Part shown: positions 19,383-28,676 of the stretch, one piece after another
Layout of the letters: each line of letters begins with the position of its first letter
Position numbering within the stretch: position 1 is the first letter of the stretch
Origin: Polynucleobacter sp. AM-26B4
GTDB lineage: Bacteria; Pseudomonadota; Gammaproteobacteria; Burkholderiales; Burkholderiaceae
DNA: 64,000 nt
Assembly: GCF_018882285.1 (NCBI RefSeq)
Contig: NZ_JACVOT010000001.1
Coordinates: 689,916 to 753,915 of the forward strand
Reading direction: 5' to 3'
Position numbers and translations under genes: made by a program
The notes under the pieces: generated by a model
What the model was told of the DNA's origin: nothing
What the model saw: only the letters and a program-made list of their open reading frames with translations
The model's database searches: none

Positions 19383-21051
19383 TGAGCTCTCGGCGCAAAA
19401 TTTTGCCAACTGTTGATTTTGGCAATTCATTTCTAAACTCAATGAACTTTGGTCGCTTGTAATTGGTTAATTGTGTTTTGCAATACTCAAGCACCTGACT
19501 TTCAGTCAAGCCAAGATCTTTTTTAACGATAAAGACTTTCACAGCTTCGCCAGCTGGACCATCTTTCACACCGACCGCTGCGCACTCTAAGACTTCGGGC
19601 ATCATCATCAAGACTTCTTCAACCTCATTGGGGTAAACATTGAACCCTGACACCACGATGGTGTCTTTCTTGCGATCAATGATTTTGACGTAACCATCGG
19701 CAGTCATGTAAGCGATATCGCCCGTTTTAAAAAACCCCTGGGCCGTCATTGATTGCTTTGTTTCAGTATCACGCTTCCAATAAGAAGCCATCAACTGAGG
19801 GCCTTTGATGCAAATCTCTCCAGGCTCACCAATGGCGACCGAGCGCTCTTCGTTATCCAAAATCAAAATATCGGTTCCAGGCAAAGGCAAACCAATCGTT
19901 CCTGTGAAGCCATCGATCAATGGCGTATTGCAACAAACCACCGGTGAAGTCTCAGAAAGTCCATAACCTTCAGCGATTGGTTTGCCCGTTAACTTTTGCC
20001 AACGATCTGCCACTGACTTTTGTACAGCCATGCCACCGCCAATGCTTACTAACAGTGATGAAAAATCAATGCTTGAAAATTTTGGATGATTCATCAAAGC
20101 ATTGAACAAGGTGTTCACCGCAGGAAATACGTGAAATTCTTTCAAGCCCTTCAGCAACTTCACAAAGCCTGGAATATCTCTTGGGTTGGTCACTAAAATA
20201 TTCAAACCCCCGGCCTTAAGACCAAATAAGCAACACGCGGTCAAAGCAAAGATGTGATACATCGGCAAAGCACAAACAAACACCAATTGCTCAATGCGCA
20301 AACCTCTCAAACCTGGCTCAAGCCAAGCATCGATTTGCGCAATATTGGCCAAAATATTTCGGTGCAATAAAACCGCTCCTTTGGCCACACCTGTTGTACC
20401 TCCGGTGTATTGCAAGAAAGCGATTTCATCGCCCTTCATGGACACAGGTACAAAAGAAGCTCTGAAATTTTTTCCTTTTTGCAAAGCTTCCTGAAAACCG
20501 CTCACGCCATTCAACGACCAGCTTGGCACTGCTTTTTTGACATGCCTGATGATCCAGTTGATCAAATGTCCTTTGATCCCCATGAGCTCACCAACATTGG
20601 TGACCAGCACATGCTTGACTGACACTTGATCCTGAATACTCTGAAAAACATGCGCAAAGTTTTCCAAGATCACCAAAGCATCTGCGCCAGAGTCATTCAA
20701 CTGATAAGCCAGTTCACGAGCGGTGTACATTGGATTGACATTGACGACCACACAACCGGCTCTCAAAGACCCCAATAAAGCGATTGGGTACTGCAAGAGA
20801 TTAGGCATCATCAATGCAAGGCGATCACCCTTACTCAAGCCTTGCGACTGTAAATAAGCGGCAAATTGCCAAGACAATTCATCTAATTCTTTGTAAGTGA
20901 TTTTTTTACCCATGCAATCAAAGGCAAGTCTTGAGCCGTATTGAGAGAATGATTGAGCAAATAAATCATTCAATGACTCAAATTGAGCACCATCCACTTG
21001 ATGCGGCACCCCATCGGGATAACTGTTCAACCAAGGTTTATCTTGATTCAA
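19372..21051 (-). CDS. fadD: Long-chain acyl-CoA synthetase
   Basis: An adenylate-forming enzyme of 559 residues. The AMP-binding P-loop YTGGTTGVAKGA is near 213-224, GYGLSETSPV near 350, and the C-terminal hinge block DRKKDTIVVSGFNVYPNEVE is complete. It activates fatty acids to acyl-CoA at the membrane. The start is TTG at 21051-21049, supported by AAAGGA six bases upstream; the nearby out-of-frame ATG stops at once. A perfect 14-base palindrome lies 17 bases before the start and is a likely operator. Confidence 0.92.
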   Translation of the reverse strand: MNQDKPWLNSYPDGVPHQVDGAQFESLNDLFAQSFSQYGSRLAFDCMGKKITYKELDELSWQFAAYLQSQGLSKGDRLALMMPNLLQYPIALLGSLRAGCVVVNVNPMYTARELAYQLNDSGADALVILENFAHVFQSIQDQVSVKHVLVTNVGELMGIKGHLINWIIRHVKKAVPSWSLNGVSGFQEALQKGKNFRASFVPVSMKGDEIAFLQYTGGTTGVAKGAVLLHRNILANIAQIDAWLEPGLRGLRIEQLVFVCALPMYHIFALTACCLFGLKAGGLNILVTNPRDIPGFVKLLKGLKEFHVFPAVNTLFNALMNHPKFSSIDFSSLLVSIGGGMAVQKSVADRWQKLTGKPIAEGYGLSETSPVVCCNTPLIDGFTGTIGLPLPGTDILILDNEERSVAIGEPGEICIKGPQLMASYWKRDTETKQSMTAQGFFKTGDIAYMTADGYVKIIDRKKDTIVVSGFNVYPNEVEEVLMMMPEVLECAAVGVKDGPAGEAVKVFIVKKDLGLTESQVLEYCKTQLTNYKRPKFIEFRNELPKSTVGKILRRELRDN

Positions 21052-21067
21052 GGCATTTCCTTTAAAA

Positions 21068-21081
21068 AATCACATGTGATT
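21068..21081. promoter_or_regulatory. Perfect 14-bp palindrome upstream of fadD
   Basis: AATCACATGTGATT is fully self-complementary and sits 17 bases before the TTG start of fadD. The position suits a repressor operator. It does not match the PsrA or FadR consensus that I know, and the CRP half-sites TGTGA/TCACA appear in the wrong order. Confidence 0.5.
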
Positions 21082-21186
21082 GACTGCTTCAGAAACACTG
21101 TACCAAACTTGGGTAATTCTGAAGTAATTAGCATGACTGCTATATAAGAGCTATGATTAGGGTTAAGTCACTCATCAATCAAGATT

Positions 21187-22386
21187 ATGAAATTATTACC
21201 AGAAATCTTAGAGTCTGCCGAAGTCATTCAAGCGATTCGCCGCGATATTCATGCACACCCAGAGTTGTGCTTTGAAGAAAAACGCACATCTGATGTGGTG
21301 GCTCAAAAATTAGAGTCTTGGGGCATCAAGATTCATCGTGGCTTAGGTAAAACCGGTGTTGTCGGAATCATTGAAGGATCTTTAGGCAAAGGTCGCAGCA
21401 TTGGTTTGCGTGCAGACATGGATGCACTACCACTCCAAGAACACAATCATTTTGAACACGCTTCCCAGCACCCTGGAAAAATGCACGCTTGCGGTCATGA
21501 TGGCCACGTGGCGATGTTATTAGGGGCTGCACAATATCTTGCGCAACATCGCGAGTTCAAAGGCACGGTTTATCTCATTTTTCAACCGGCCGAAGAAGGC
21601 GGTGGCGGTGCCAGAGAAATGATTCGTGATGGCCTGTTTGATTTATTCCCTTGTGATGCCGTGTTTGGCATGCACAATTGGCCAGGCATTCCAGTCGGTG
21701 ACTTTGGAGTGACCCCAGGACCCATGATGGCTTCTAGCAATGAGTTCCAGATCACTGTCAAAGGTAAAGGTGGTCACGCCGCATTACCGCACAACAGCGC
21801 TGATCCAGTGTTTGCTGCCAGTCAAATCATTGGCTCACTACAAGCCATCATCACGCGCAACAAACGCCCAGTTGATGCAGCTGTTCTATCGATCACTCAG
21901 TTTCATGCTGGCGATGCCAGCAACATCATTCCTGACAGTGCCTGGATTGGTGGCACGGTCAGAACGTTCACGCACGAAGTACTTGATTTGATTGAATCAA
22001 GATTGCATCAAATTGCCAGCGCTACTGCGCAAGCATTTGACTGCTCAGCAGAAGTGACCTTCTCTAGAAATTACCCGCCCACGATCAATCATGAAAAAGA
22101 AACTGCTTTTGCGGTTGATGTCATGAAAGAATTGGTTGGCGAGCATCACGTGAACTCAAGAATTGATCCGACCATGGGTGCAGAAGACTTTGCCTTCATG
22201 TTGCAAGAAAAACCTGGCTGCTACGTGTTCATTGGCAACGGTGATGGTGATCATCGCTCACAAGGTCATGGCCTTGGTCCTTGCCAACTGCACAACCCTT
22301 GCTATGACTTCAATGATCAATTGTTGCCACTAGGAAGCACTTACTGGGTGCGTTTGGTAGAGCGCTATTTAGAGTCGACTAAATAA
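21187..22386 (+). CDS. M20-family amidohydrolase (hippurate hydrolase / N-acyl amino acid hydrolase type)
   Basis: The 399-residue metal-dependent hydrolase carries GLRADMDALPLQE near 77-89, the metal-binding HACGHDGH near 102-109, PAEEGGGGA near 138-146, and MGAEDFAF near the C-terminus. These residues coordinate a di-metal centre in the M20D group. Members remove acyl groups from amino acids such as hippurate, N-acetyl-amino acids or IAA conjugates. Substrate cannot be read from sequence. No signal peptide is seen, so it is cytoplasmic. It is divergent from fadD and followed by a clear terminator. Confidence 0.9.
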   Translation: MKLLPEILESAEVIQAIRRDIHAHPELCFEEKRTSDVVAQKLESWGIKIHRGLGKTGVVGIIEGSLGKGRSIGLRADMDALPLQEHNHFEHASQHPGKMHACGHDGHVAMLLGAAQYLAQHREFKGTVYLIFQPAEEGGGGAREMIRDGLFDLFPCDAVFGMHNWPGIPVGDFGVTPGPMMASSNEFQITVKGKGGHAALPHNSADPVFAASQIIGSLQAIITRNKRPVDAAVLSITQFHAGDASNIIPDSAWIGGTVRTFTHEVLDLIESRLHQIASATAQAFDCSAEVTFSRNYPPTINHEKETAFAVDVMKELVGEHHVNSRIDPTMGAEDFAFMLQEKPGCYVFIGNGDGDHRSQGHGLGPCQLHNPCYDFNDQLLPLGSTYWVRLVERYLESTK

Positions 22387-22416
22387 TCAAACTGAAGAGC
22401 TTCTAAGAAATCATGC

Positions 22417-22456
22417 AAAGACTCAAGGCCTCACAACCTTGGGTCTTTATTTTTTT
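22417..22456 (+). terminator. Intrinsic terminator after the M20 gene
   Basis: A twelve-base stem with one G-T pair (AAAGACTCAAGG with CCTTGGGTCTTT), loop CCTCACAA, then ATTTTTTT. It overlaps the last codon of the convergent DUF3047 gene. Confidence 0.75.
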
Positions 22457-23214
22457 GCGGATGCTTTCTTTAATTCAATATCACCATAAATCGCATTGAC
22501 TTTGCTCTTGGTGTTGTCTGAATCAGTCAACAAACCCAAACCAATCACTTTGCCGGGCGGCTCATTAAAAGCCATCTGATAGTCTCTTGATAAGTCTCGC
22601 TGATGCTTCTGCCACTGGCCCAAGCGATCACTACCACTATTGACAACAATCATCTTGATTCTGGATGTTCTAGGGCTTGGAATGATTGATTCAAGTGGAT
22701 TCTTTGATGACCACACATACATCAAACTGGCATAGGGCATATCGTGACCACTGATGATTTTTGCCATTTCAAAAACCATCTGATCTTTGAGTGGCAATTT
22801 TGTTTTATCACCATCAAATGCCACCACGATTCTCAACGGTGCATCATCTTTGGTTGATTCTTGATTATCGGCCTCAGCAATCACATTCATGGCCTTCCAC
22901 TCCCAAGACAACACTTGTTGCGCGGCAGGTCTTGGCTTGAGTGGCAAAACCAAACCAGAGGCAGCCACATCTGCACTTGCATGCAGAACGGTGCGGCCTT
23001 GATAATTCTTCAAGGTGTATTGAGTTTTATTCTTCTGCGGAGTGACTCGCCAAATTTGCCATGCTTTAGGTAACTTCCCACCCTCATTGAGGATTGAAAA
23101 CTTATCAATGTTCTCGGGTGGAGGCACATTCTTTTCAGCGACATCAATCGTCGCGCAGGAGCTCAAAAAAAATACTCCCAAGAAAATAAATCCAAGTTGC
23201 CTGAGTGATTTCAA
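22447..23214 (-). CDS. DUF3047-family putative lipoprotein
   Basis: The 255-residue protein starts with a lipoprotein signal (MKSLRQLGFIFLGVFFLSSC; lipobox LSSC, Cys20). The mature part shows the DUF3047 pattern: VLSWEWKAMN near 107, a RIVVAFDG strand near 128, and LMYVWSSKNPLES near 164. The family has no established biochemical role that I know. The fold is probably beta-rich and periplasmic. It follows the crotonase gene on the same strand after 35 bases and may be co-transcribed. Confidence 0.8.
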   Translation of the reverse strand: MKSLRQLGFIFLGVFFLSSCATIDVAEKNVPPPENIDKFSILNEGGKLPKAWQIWRVTPQKNKTQYTLKNYQGRTVLHASADVAASGLVLPLKPRPAAQQVLSWEWKAMNVIAEADNQESTKDDAPLRIVVAFDGDKTKLPLKDQMVFEMAKIISGHDMPYASLMYVWSSKNPLESIIPSPRTSRIKMIVVNSGSDRLGQWQKHQRDLSRDYQMAFNEPPGKVIGLGLLTDSDNTKSKVNAIYGDIELKKASAKK

Positions 23215-23249
23215 GGACGGTCTTTCAGAAAAATTAGCTTACTTTAAAT

Positions 23250-24026
23250 TTATTGATTCTTGAATTTTGCAGGTCGCTTTTCTAAAAAAGCCTTCATGCC
23301 TTCTTTCTGATCTTCTGTGGCAAATGCTGCATGAAACATTCGGCGCTCAAAACGAATACCTTCACTTAGAGAGGATTCATAAGATGCGTTGATACTTTCT
23401 TTGACCATCATCACAATCGGTAAAGACATTTCTGAAATAGTTTTTGCTGCACCCATGGCTTCTTCCATCAGGCGCTCTGCTGGCACAACTCTAGACACCA
23501 AGCCAGCTCTTTCAGCCTCTTGCGCATCCATCATGCGGGCCGTTAAACACATGTCCATCGCTTTTGATTTAGATACCGCTTTTGGCAAACGCTGTGTGCC
23601 ACCGGCTCCTGGCAAGATACCCAATTTGATTTCAGGCTGACCAAACTTAGCGTTATCTGCAGCAATGATGAAATCACACATCATTGCCAACTCACAGCCA
23701 CCGCCCAAAGCAAATCCAGATACAGCAGCAATCACAGGTTTACGAATGCGACGAATGGTTTCCCAATTCTTAGTGATGTAATCACCTTGATAAACATCAT
23801 TGAAACTAAAGTTGGCCATGCCGCCAATGTCTGCACCCGCAGCAAAGGCTTTTTCACTGCCAGTGATGACCATGCAAGAAATTTGATCATCAGCATCAAA
23901 CTTTAAAAGAGCGGCGCCCAATTCGTTCATCAATTGATCATTCAAAGCATTCAGTGCTTTGGGTCGATTAAGAGTGATCAAGGCCACTCGATCGTTTACC
24001 GACGTAATAATCATTTCATCACTCAT
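23250..24026 (-). CDS. Enoyl-CoA hydratase (crotonase family)
   Basis: Length is 258 residues, typical for a monofunctional hydratase. The oxyanion-hole segments [11 protein letters not shown] (60-70) and [13 protein letters not shown] (106-118) are present. The two catalytic glutamates of true enoyl-CoA hydratases are conserved: Glu112 in GGCELA and Glu132 in GQPEIKLG, twenty residues apart as in mitochondrial ECHS1. It hydrates trans-2-enoyl-CoA in beta-oxidation. An AGAGG ribosome site precedes the ATG. Co-occurrence with fadD nearby is consistent with fatty acid use. Confidence 0.93.
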   Translation of the reverse strand: MSDEMIITSVNDRVALITLNRPKALNALNDQLMNELGAALLKFDADDQISCMVITGSEKAFAAGADIGGMANFSFNDVYQGDYITKNWETIRRIRKPVIAAVSGFALGGGCELAMMCDFIIAADNAKFGQPEIKLGILPGAGGTQRLPKAVSKSKAMDMCLTARMMDAQEAERAGLVSRVVPAERLMEEAMGAAKTISEMSLPIVMMVKESINASYESSLSEGIRFERRMFHAAFATEDQKEGMKAFLEKRPAKFKNQ

Positions 24027-24078
24027 AACAACCTCTTTTTAAGTTAACACCCTAATAGTAATGCTCAAAGGTAATACT

Positions 24079-25215
24079 TTAGCGCGGCAAAAATACCCAC
24101 ATGCGCCCTTGCTGCTTCATTCTGCCAGCATATTCGCCTGCCTGATCACCCGTACCCCAATAAAAATCTGCTCGTACCGCACCGACGATCGCACTGCCAG
24201 TATCTTGGGCCATCATCAAACGACGCAAAGGTTTTTCACTCAAAGGGTATGTGCTGGCCAAATAAACAGGTGCGCCCAAAGGGAGTGCTTTAGGATCAAC
24301 CGCAATACTGCGCTCGGCCGTCAATGGCACACCCAATGCACCAATAGGGCCCACACTGACATCAGCCACCGTTGGCATTTCTCTAAAGAAAACATAACGC
24401 GGATTAGCGTTCAACATTTCTTGAACGCGCTGTGGAGAATTTTTCTTTGACCATGCTTGAATACCTTGCATGGTGGCGGCTGAGGTATTAATTTCTTTAC
24501 GATCTAACAACCATTGTGCAAAAGATTTGAACTTGTGATCATTGGTGCCAGCAAAACCCAAACGAATCACCTTGCCATCACTCATCCTCACACGACCAGA
24601 TCCCTGAACCTGCATGAATGCCGCAGCCACAGGATCATCCACCCAAAGAATTTCTTGACCCTTCAATTGACCACTGGAGAGTAATTCAGCGCGGCTTGGT
24701 AGTTCAGCTGGTTTACGTTTTTTCCAAGCATCGGGGTATTGATGAATCGGTGTCTGATAAACCCCACCTCTTTGACGAGAGCCATTCAAGTACGGCTCGT
24801 AATAACCAGTGACCAAACCTTGTGAACTTCCAGCTCTTGCACCAGTCTGATGCCTGATCTCCATCACCTTCATGTGGGTTTCAAAAAAATCACGGATGGA
24901 TTGATTACTCGATGAATTCACACGATTAGCCATTGAACAAACTGACTTCCAATCTAGACCGCTTGGATTTCGTCTGACCAAACCTTCACAACTTCTTTTC
25001 CAAGCTGGCCATGCAGCTGTTAAATCATCGTCATACCAACCTGGTAAATCATTCCATGATGCATTGATTAATTTAGATACTGATGATGAATATTCGCTTG
25101 AACTTGCCGAGCTGCTCTTAGAAACTGGTTTTGCTTTGTACTCGGGTGCGCTGGCACAAGAAATCAATGCCAATGCAAAAGCAATCAAAAGTCCGTATGA
25201 TAAAAACCTCTTCAC
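24079..25215 (-). CDS. mltA: Membrane-bound lytic murein transglycosylase A
   Basis: I place the start at GTG 25215-25213, giving 378 residues with a proper lipoprotein signal: MKRFLSYGLLIAFALALISC, lipobox LISC. The MltA domain follows (GYYEPYLNGSRQRGG, then WVDDPVAAAFMQVQGSGRV), and the C-terminal 3D domain carries the Asp residues in SIAVDPKALPLG and MMAQDTGSAI. It cleaves peptidoglycan to anhydro-muropeptides at the outer membrane. A longer frame runs upstream to 25380, but it would bury the signal peptide about 55 residues inside and is antisense to a small ORF with a strong ribosome site. Confidence 0.92.
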   Translation of the reverse strand: MKRFLSYGLLIAFALALISCASAPEYKAKPVSKSSSASSSEYSSSVSKLINASWNDLPGWYDDDLTAAWPAWKRSCEGLVRRNPSGLDWKSVCSMANRVNSSSNQSIRDFFETHMKVMEIRHQTGARAGSSQGLVTGYYEPYLNGSRQRGGVYQTPIHQYPDAWKKRKPAELPSRAELLSSGQLKGQEILWVDDPVAAAFMQVQGSGRVRMSDGKVIRLGFAGTNDHKFKSFAQWLLDRKEINTSAATMQGIQAWSKKNSPQRVQEMLNANPRYVFFREMPTVADVSVGPIGALGVPLTAERSIAVDPKALPLGAPVYLASTYPLSEKPLRRLMMAQDTGSAIVGAVRADFYWGTGDQAGEYAGRMKQQGRMWVFLPR

Positions 25216-25264
25216 ACCGATACCTGAATGACGAACATCAGATTCAAGCAAAAGGAGCTGCCCG

Positions 25265-25384
25265 TTGAGCGATTTATTTGACCAATATCCCATGTTGTTA
25301 TTTTTGATTGAAGCAGGCGCTGCGCTTGTATTGTTTGTGATCATTGTGGTTTGGACCATGATGGGTCGCCGAAAAGACAAATGA
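25265..25384 (+). CDS. 39-residue single-pass membrane protein, not recognised
   Basis: A short frame begins at TTG 25265 with AAAGGAG seven bases upstream, one of the best ribosome sites in the window. The product starts MSDLFDQYPML, has one long hydrophobic helix (about residues 10-32, with one Glu and small residues near its start), and ends with the basic tail GRRKDK before TGA 25382-25384. Predicted topology is N-out with the basic tail in the cytoplasm, or simply a tail-anchored micropeptide. It lies between divergent mltA and convergent apaG. I do not recognise a family. Its length is below most gene-finder cutoffs. Confidence 0.65.
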   Translation: MSDLFDQYPMLLFLIEAGAALVLFVIIVVWTMMGRRKDK

Positions 25385-25402
25385 TAAGGCTCTAGAATTC
25401 AA

Positions 25403-25783
25403 TTAATGGAGCGTGCGAGGCATCACCAAGGCAAATTCTGGAATCGGGGTTTGGAAAAATTGTGCATCTTCGCTGACACAGAAAAAATCCCCTCTCATGG
25501 TGCCCATTGGGGTCGGTAAAGTCGCCCAACTGGTGTATTCAAACTGCTCCCCTGGTCGCAATAATGGCTGCTGACCAACCACCCCTAAACCCTTGACCTC
25601 TTCCACCCCTTCATCGCCATCAGTGATGATCCAATGCCTAGCAATCAACTGGGCTGGAACCTGCCCCGTATTTTTGATGGTGATGGTGTAAGCGAAGGCA
25701 AATTGCCGATTTTCGGCATCTGATTCGTCTGGCAAATAGGTCACTTTGACCTGAACGCTGAATTGATGTTGTTCCATATTCAT
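25403..25783 (-). CDS. apaG: ApaG/DUF525 domain protein
   Basis: The 126-residue protein matches ApaG over its whole length: a beta-sandwich with FAFAYTITIKNTGQVPAQL near 28-46, ARHWIITDGDGEV-like strand (HWIITDGDEGVEEVKG) and RPGEQFEYTS followed by PMGTMRGDF. ApaG is a fibronectin-III-like domain of uncertain function, linked to metal or nucleotide binding. A GGAG lies four bases before the first ATG and ten before the second. It is divergent from rpe with 54 bases between starts. Confidence 0.93.
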   Translation of the reverse strand: MNMEQHQFSVQVKVTYLPDESDAENRQFAFAYTITIKNTGQVPAQLIARHWIITDGDEGVEEVKGLGVVGQQPLLRPGEQFEYTSWATLPTPMGTMRGDFFCVSEDAQFFQTPIPEFALVMPRTLH

Positions 25784-25837
25784 GATTCTCCGCTATAGAA
25801 CACGCTACTGCAAGCCAGTCCACGATAGAATCACACT

Positions 25838-26548
25838 ATGGCTAATTTAAATACCCCAAATTCATACCTGATTGCCCCCTCTATTCTGTCTGCGGACTTT
25901 GCTCGCCTGGGCGAAGAAGTTAGCAGTGTCTTGGCTGCCGGGGCAGACTGGATCCACTTTGACGTGATGGACAACCATTACGTGCCTAATTTAACCATTG
26001 GCCCTTTGGTATGTGAGGCTATTCGCTCTCATGCGGTTAAAAACGGTCAGCCAGCCTGTATTGACGTGCACTTGATGGTGCAGCCGGTTGATCGCATCGT
26101 TCCTGACTTTGCTAAAGCGGGCGCTAACATGATCAGCTTTCACCCAGAAGCCAGCTCTCATGTTGATAGAACTTTGGGCCTTATCAAGGACAGCGGCTGC
26201 CAAGCTGGTTTGGTATTCAATCCAGCGACTCCCTTGTTTCATTTAGACCATGTTCTAGATAAGATCGACTTGGTCTTATTGATGTCTGTTAATCCTGGAT
26301 TTGGCGGTCAGTCATTCATCCCTAGCACTTTGGATAAATTGCGCGAAACCAAAGCCAAGTTGCAAGCTCACGAAGCCAAAACAGGGCGCAAGATTCGTTT
26401 AGAAGTTGATGGCGGCGTGAAAGTCGACAACATCCGTGAAATTGCTGCCGCTGGTGCTGATACATTTGTTGCTGGCTCTGCCATTTTTGGCAAACCTGAT
26501 TACAAAGCGATCATCGACAAGATGCGTGAGGAATTAGGGAAAGTCTGA
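25838..26548 (+). CDS. rpe: Ribulose-phosphate 3-epimerase
   Basis: The 236-residue TIM barrel opens with [15 protein letters not shown], the invariant Rpe N-terminus, and has [17 protein letters not shown] near 40-56, [10 protein letters not shown] near 149-158 and [12 protein letters not shown] near 188-199. These hold the metal and phosphate ligands. It links ribulose-5-P and xylulose-5-P in the pentose phosphate and Calvin pathways. The stop shares one base with the trpE ATG (TGATG). In related Burkholderiales a gph gene often lies between rpe and trpE; it is absent here. Confidence 0.96.
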   Translation: MANLNTPNSYLIAPSILSADFARLGEEVSSVLAAGADWIHFDVMDNHYVPNLTIGPLVCEAIRSHAVKNGQPACIDVHLMVQPVDRIVPDFAKAGANMISFHPEASSHVDRTLGLIKDSGCQAGLVFNPATPLFHLDHVLDKIDLVLLMSVNPGFGGQSFIPSTLDKLRETKAKLQAHEAKTGRKIRLEVDGGVKVDNIREIAAAGADTFVAGSAIFGKPDYKAIIDKMREELGKV

Positions 26549-28065
26549 TGCAACGACAAGACTTCGATGCCCTGGCAAAACAGGGCTATAACCGTGCGGC
26601 ATTAGTGTCTGAGGTTTCTGCAGATTTAGAGACGCCTTTATCTCTGTATTTAAAACTCACACAAGCTCACGGATCAAGCAACACATTCTTATTAGAGTCT
26701 GTGGTGGGCGGCGAACGCTTTGGTCGCTACTCCATCATTGGCTTGCAAGCCAAAACTCTCATCAAGGTCACCGGTGGTCCTAACAATACAATCACTCAAG
26801 TCATCACCAATGGCCAAGTGATTGAAACTGATCACGGCAATCCTTTGGATTTTATCGCCAGTTACCACGCGCGCTTCAAAGTCTTCCTACAAGATGGCTT
26901 ACCAAGATTTTGCGGTGGCTTGGCTGGTTACTTTGGTTACGACACCATTCGTTATATCGAACCTCGTCTAGCAAAAAATTCTCTGCCAGATGAAATCAAC
27001 ACCCCTGATATTCAACTGATGTTGACTGAAGAGTTAGCGGTCATCGATAACTTGGCAGGCAAGTTGTACTTGATTGTGTACGCTAACCCTCAAGAACCGG
27101 CGTCTTATGAAGTTGCTCAGAAGCGCTTAAAAGAATTGCTCGCCAGTCTTGATGCTCCGGTCAAAAAACCAAGCAACAGTACCTCTTCAAAAACAGAAGC
27201 AATTCGTCGCTTTGGTAAAGCAGATTTCATGGATGCAGTGAAACGCACCAAAGAATATATTTTGGCCGGAGACTGTATGCAAGTGGTGATTGGCCAAAGA
27301 ATCAGTCAGCCATTCACTGACTCACCTTTGTCCTTGTACCGCGCCCTGCGCTCTTTGAACCCATCGCCCTACATGTATTTGTATGATTTTGGCGATCACC
27401 AAATTGTTGGATCTTCTCCAGAAATTCTTGTGCGTCAAGAAAAGAGACAGGTCGATGGACAAGAAAAACGTTTTGTGATTGTGCGACCAATTGCGGGAAC
27501 AAGACCACGTGGCAGCAATCCAGAGCAAGATGCAGCTCTAGCCAAAGAACTTTTGGCAGATCCGAAAGAAATTGCCGAGCACGTGATGCTCATCGACTTG
27601 GCTCGTAACGATGTTGGCAGAATTGCTAAAAATGGTACTGTGAAAGTCACCGATCGCATGGTGATTGAAAAGTATTCTCATGTTCAACACATCGTGAGCT
27701 CCGTAGAAGGTGAGCTTGTGAATGATGCTAGCAACATGGATGTATTGAAAGCGACATTTCCTGCTGGCACTTTGTCAGGTGCACCAAAAATTCGTGCGAT
27801 GGAAATCATCGATGAAATGGAAATCGTCAAACGCGGTGTTTATGGTGGCGCAGCTGGCTACCTATCATTCTCAGGCGACATGGATGTGGCGATTGTGATT
27901 CGCACAGGAGTGATCAAAGATGGCATGGTTCACGCTCAAGCAGGTGCTGGCGTGGTGGCTGACTCTGATCCTGAATCAGAATGGAAAGAAACAGAAGCAA
28001 AAGCTCGGGCAGTATTGCGCGCAGTAGAAATGGTTCAAGGAGGTCTTCATGCTGATCATGATTGA
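26548..28065 (+). CDS. trpE: Anthranilate synthase component I
   Basis: This 505-residue protein has an N-terminal regulatory part with [18 protein letters not shown] near 49-66, where feedback tryptophan usually binds (an LLES motif is present). The catalytic chorismate-utilising domain contains [31 protein letters not shown], and [12 protein letters not shown] near the C-terminus. It makes anthranilate from chorismate with ammonia supplied by TrpG. The stop lies 17 bases inside trpG, and rpe overlaps at the front, so the genes form one operon. Confidence 0.96.
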   Translation: MQRQDFDALAKQGYNRAALVSEVSADLETPLSLYLKLTQAHGSSNTFLLESVVGGERFGRYSIIGLQAKTLIKVTGGPNNTITQVITNGQVIETDHGNPLDFIASYHARFKVFLQDGLPRFCGGLAGYFGYDTIRYIEPRLAKNSLPDEINTPDIQLMLTEELAVIDNLAGKLYLIVYANPQEPASYEVAQKRLKELLASLDAPVKKPSNSTSSKTEAIRRFGKADFMDAVKRTKEYILAGDCMQVVIGQRISQPFTDSPLSLYRALRSLNPSPYMYLYDFGDHQIVGSSPEILVRQEKRQVDGQEKRFVIVRPIAGTRPRGSNPEQDAALAKELLADPKEIAEHVMLIDLARNDVGRIAKNGTVKVTDRMVIEKYSHVQHIVSSVEGELVNDASNMDVLKATFPAGTLSGAPKIRAMEIIDEMEIVKRGVYGGAAGYLSFSGDMDVAIVIRTGVIKDGMVHAQAGAGVVADSDPESEWKETEAKARAVLRAVEMVQGGLHADHD

Positions 28066-28630
28066 TAACTACGACTCCTTCACCTATAACCTGGTTCAAT
28101 ACTTTGGTGAGTTAGGTGCAGAGGTGAAAGTGTTTCGCAATGATGAAATCACCATCGCTGAAATTGAAGCCCTAAAGCCAGACCATATTTGTATTTCTCC
28201 AGGCCCATGCAGCCCTAAAGAAGCTGGTATCTCAGTGGCTGCCTTGCAACACTTTGCTGGCAAGGTGCCACTCTTAGGCGTGTGCCTAGGCCACCAAGCG
28301 ATTGGGGAAGCCTTTGGCGGCAAAGTAATTAGAGCCAAACGAGTAATGCACGGTAAAACAGACACGGTTCACACACACCAAACAGGTGTGTTCAAAGACT
28401 TACCAAAAGACTTCACCGTGACGCGTTACCACTCATTGGCGATCGAAAAAGAAAGTTTGCCCGCGGACTTAGAAATCACCGCATGGACGGATGATGGCGA
28501 AATCATGGGTGTGCGTCATAAAAAATTTGCTGTTGAAGGTGTTCAGTTCCATCCAGAATCTATTCTGTCTGAATATGGTCATGAGTTATTGAATAACTTT
28601 CTTAAAACCACAAAAGCAACAATTGCCTAA
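28049..28630 (+). CDS. trpG: Anthranilate synthase component II (glutamine amidotransferase)
   Basis: A class I amidotransferase of 193 residues. The nucleophile Cys79 lies in [15 protein letters not shown], and the His-Glu pair is in [11 protein letters not shown] near residue 170. [10 protein letters not shown] near 51-60 is the oxyanion segment. An AAGGAGG ribosome site inside trpE precedes the ATG. It can also serve as PabA in some bacteria; whether it does here cannot be told. The last three codons and stop are repeated in frame 24 bases later. Confidence 0.95.
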   Translation: MLIMIDNYDSFTYNLVQYFGELGAEVKVFRNDEITIAEIEALKPDHICISPGPCSPKEAGISVAALQHFAGKVPLLGVCLGHQAIGEAFGGKVIRAKRVMHGKTDTVHTHQTGVFKDLPKDFTVTRYHSLAIEKESLPADLEITAWTDDGEIMGVRHKKFAVEGVQFHPESILSEYGHELLNNFLKTTKATIA

Positions 28631-28659
28631 ATAATTAGCCACACAATCGCCTAAACAAT
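28619..28659 (+). repeat. Duplicated tail of trpG including the stop
   Basis: Two 17-base copies (ACAATTGCCTAAATAAT and ACAATCGCCTAAACAAT, two mismatches) start 24 bases apart. Because 24 is a multiple of three, the second copy provides a second TAA in the trpG frame at 28652-28654. Confidence 0.8.
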
Positions 28660-28676
28660 CCAATTAAATTAACACT

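Noticed and set aside
21068..21081. CRP-type site upstream of fadD
   Set aside because: CRP needs TGTGA-N6-TCACA; here the halves are in reverse order and adjacent.
25216..25380. N-terminal extension of mltA
   Set aside because: It would bury the lipoprotein signal about 55 residues inside and overlaps a better-supported small ORF on the other strand.
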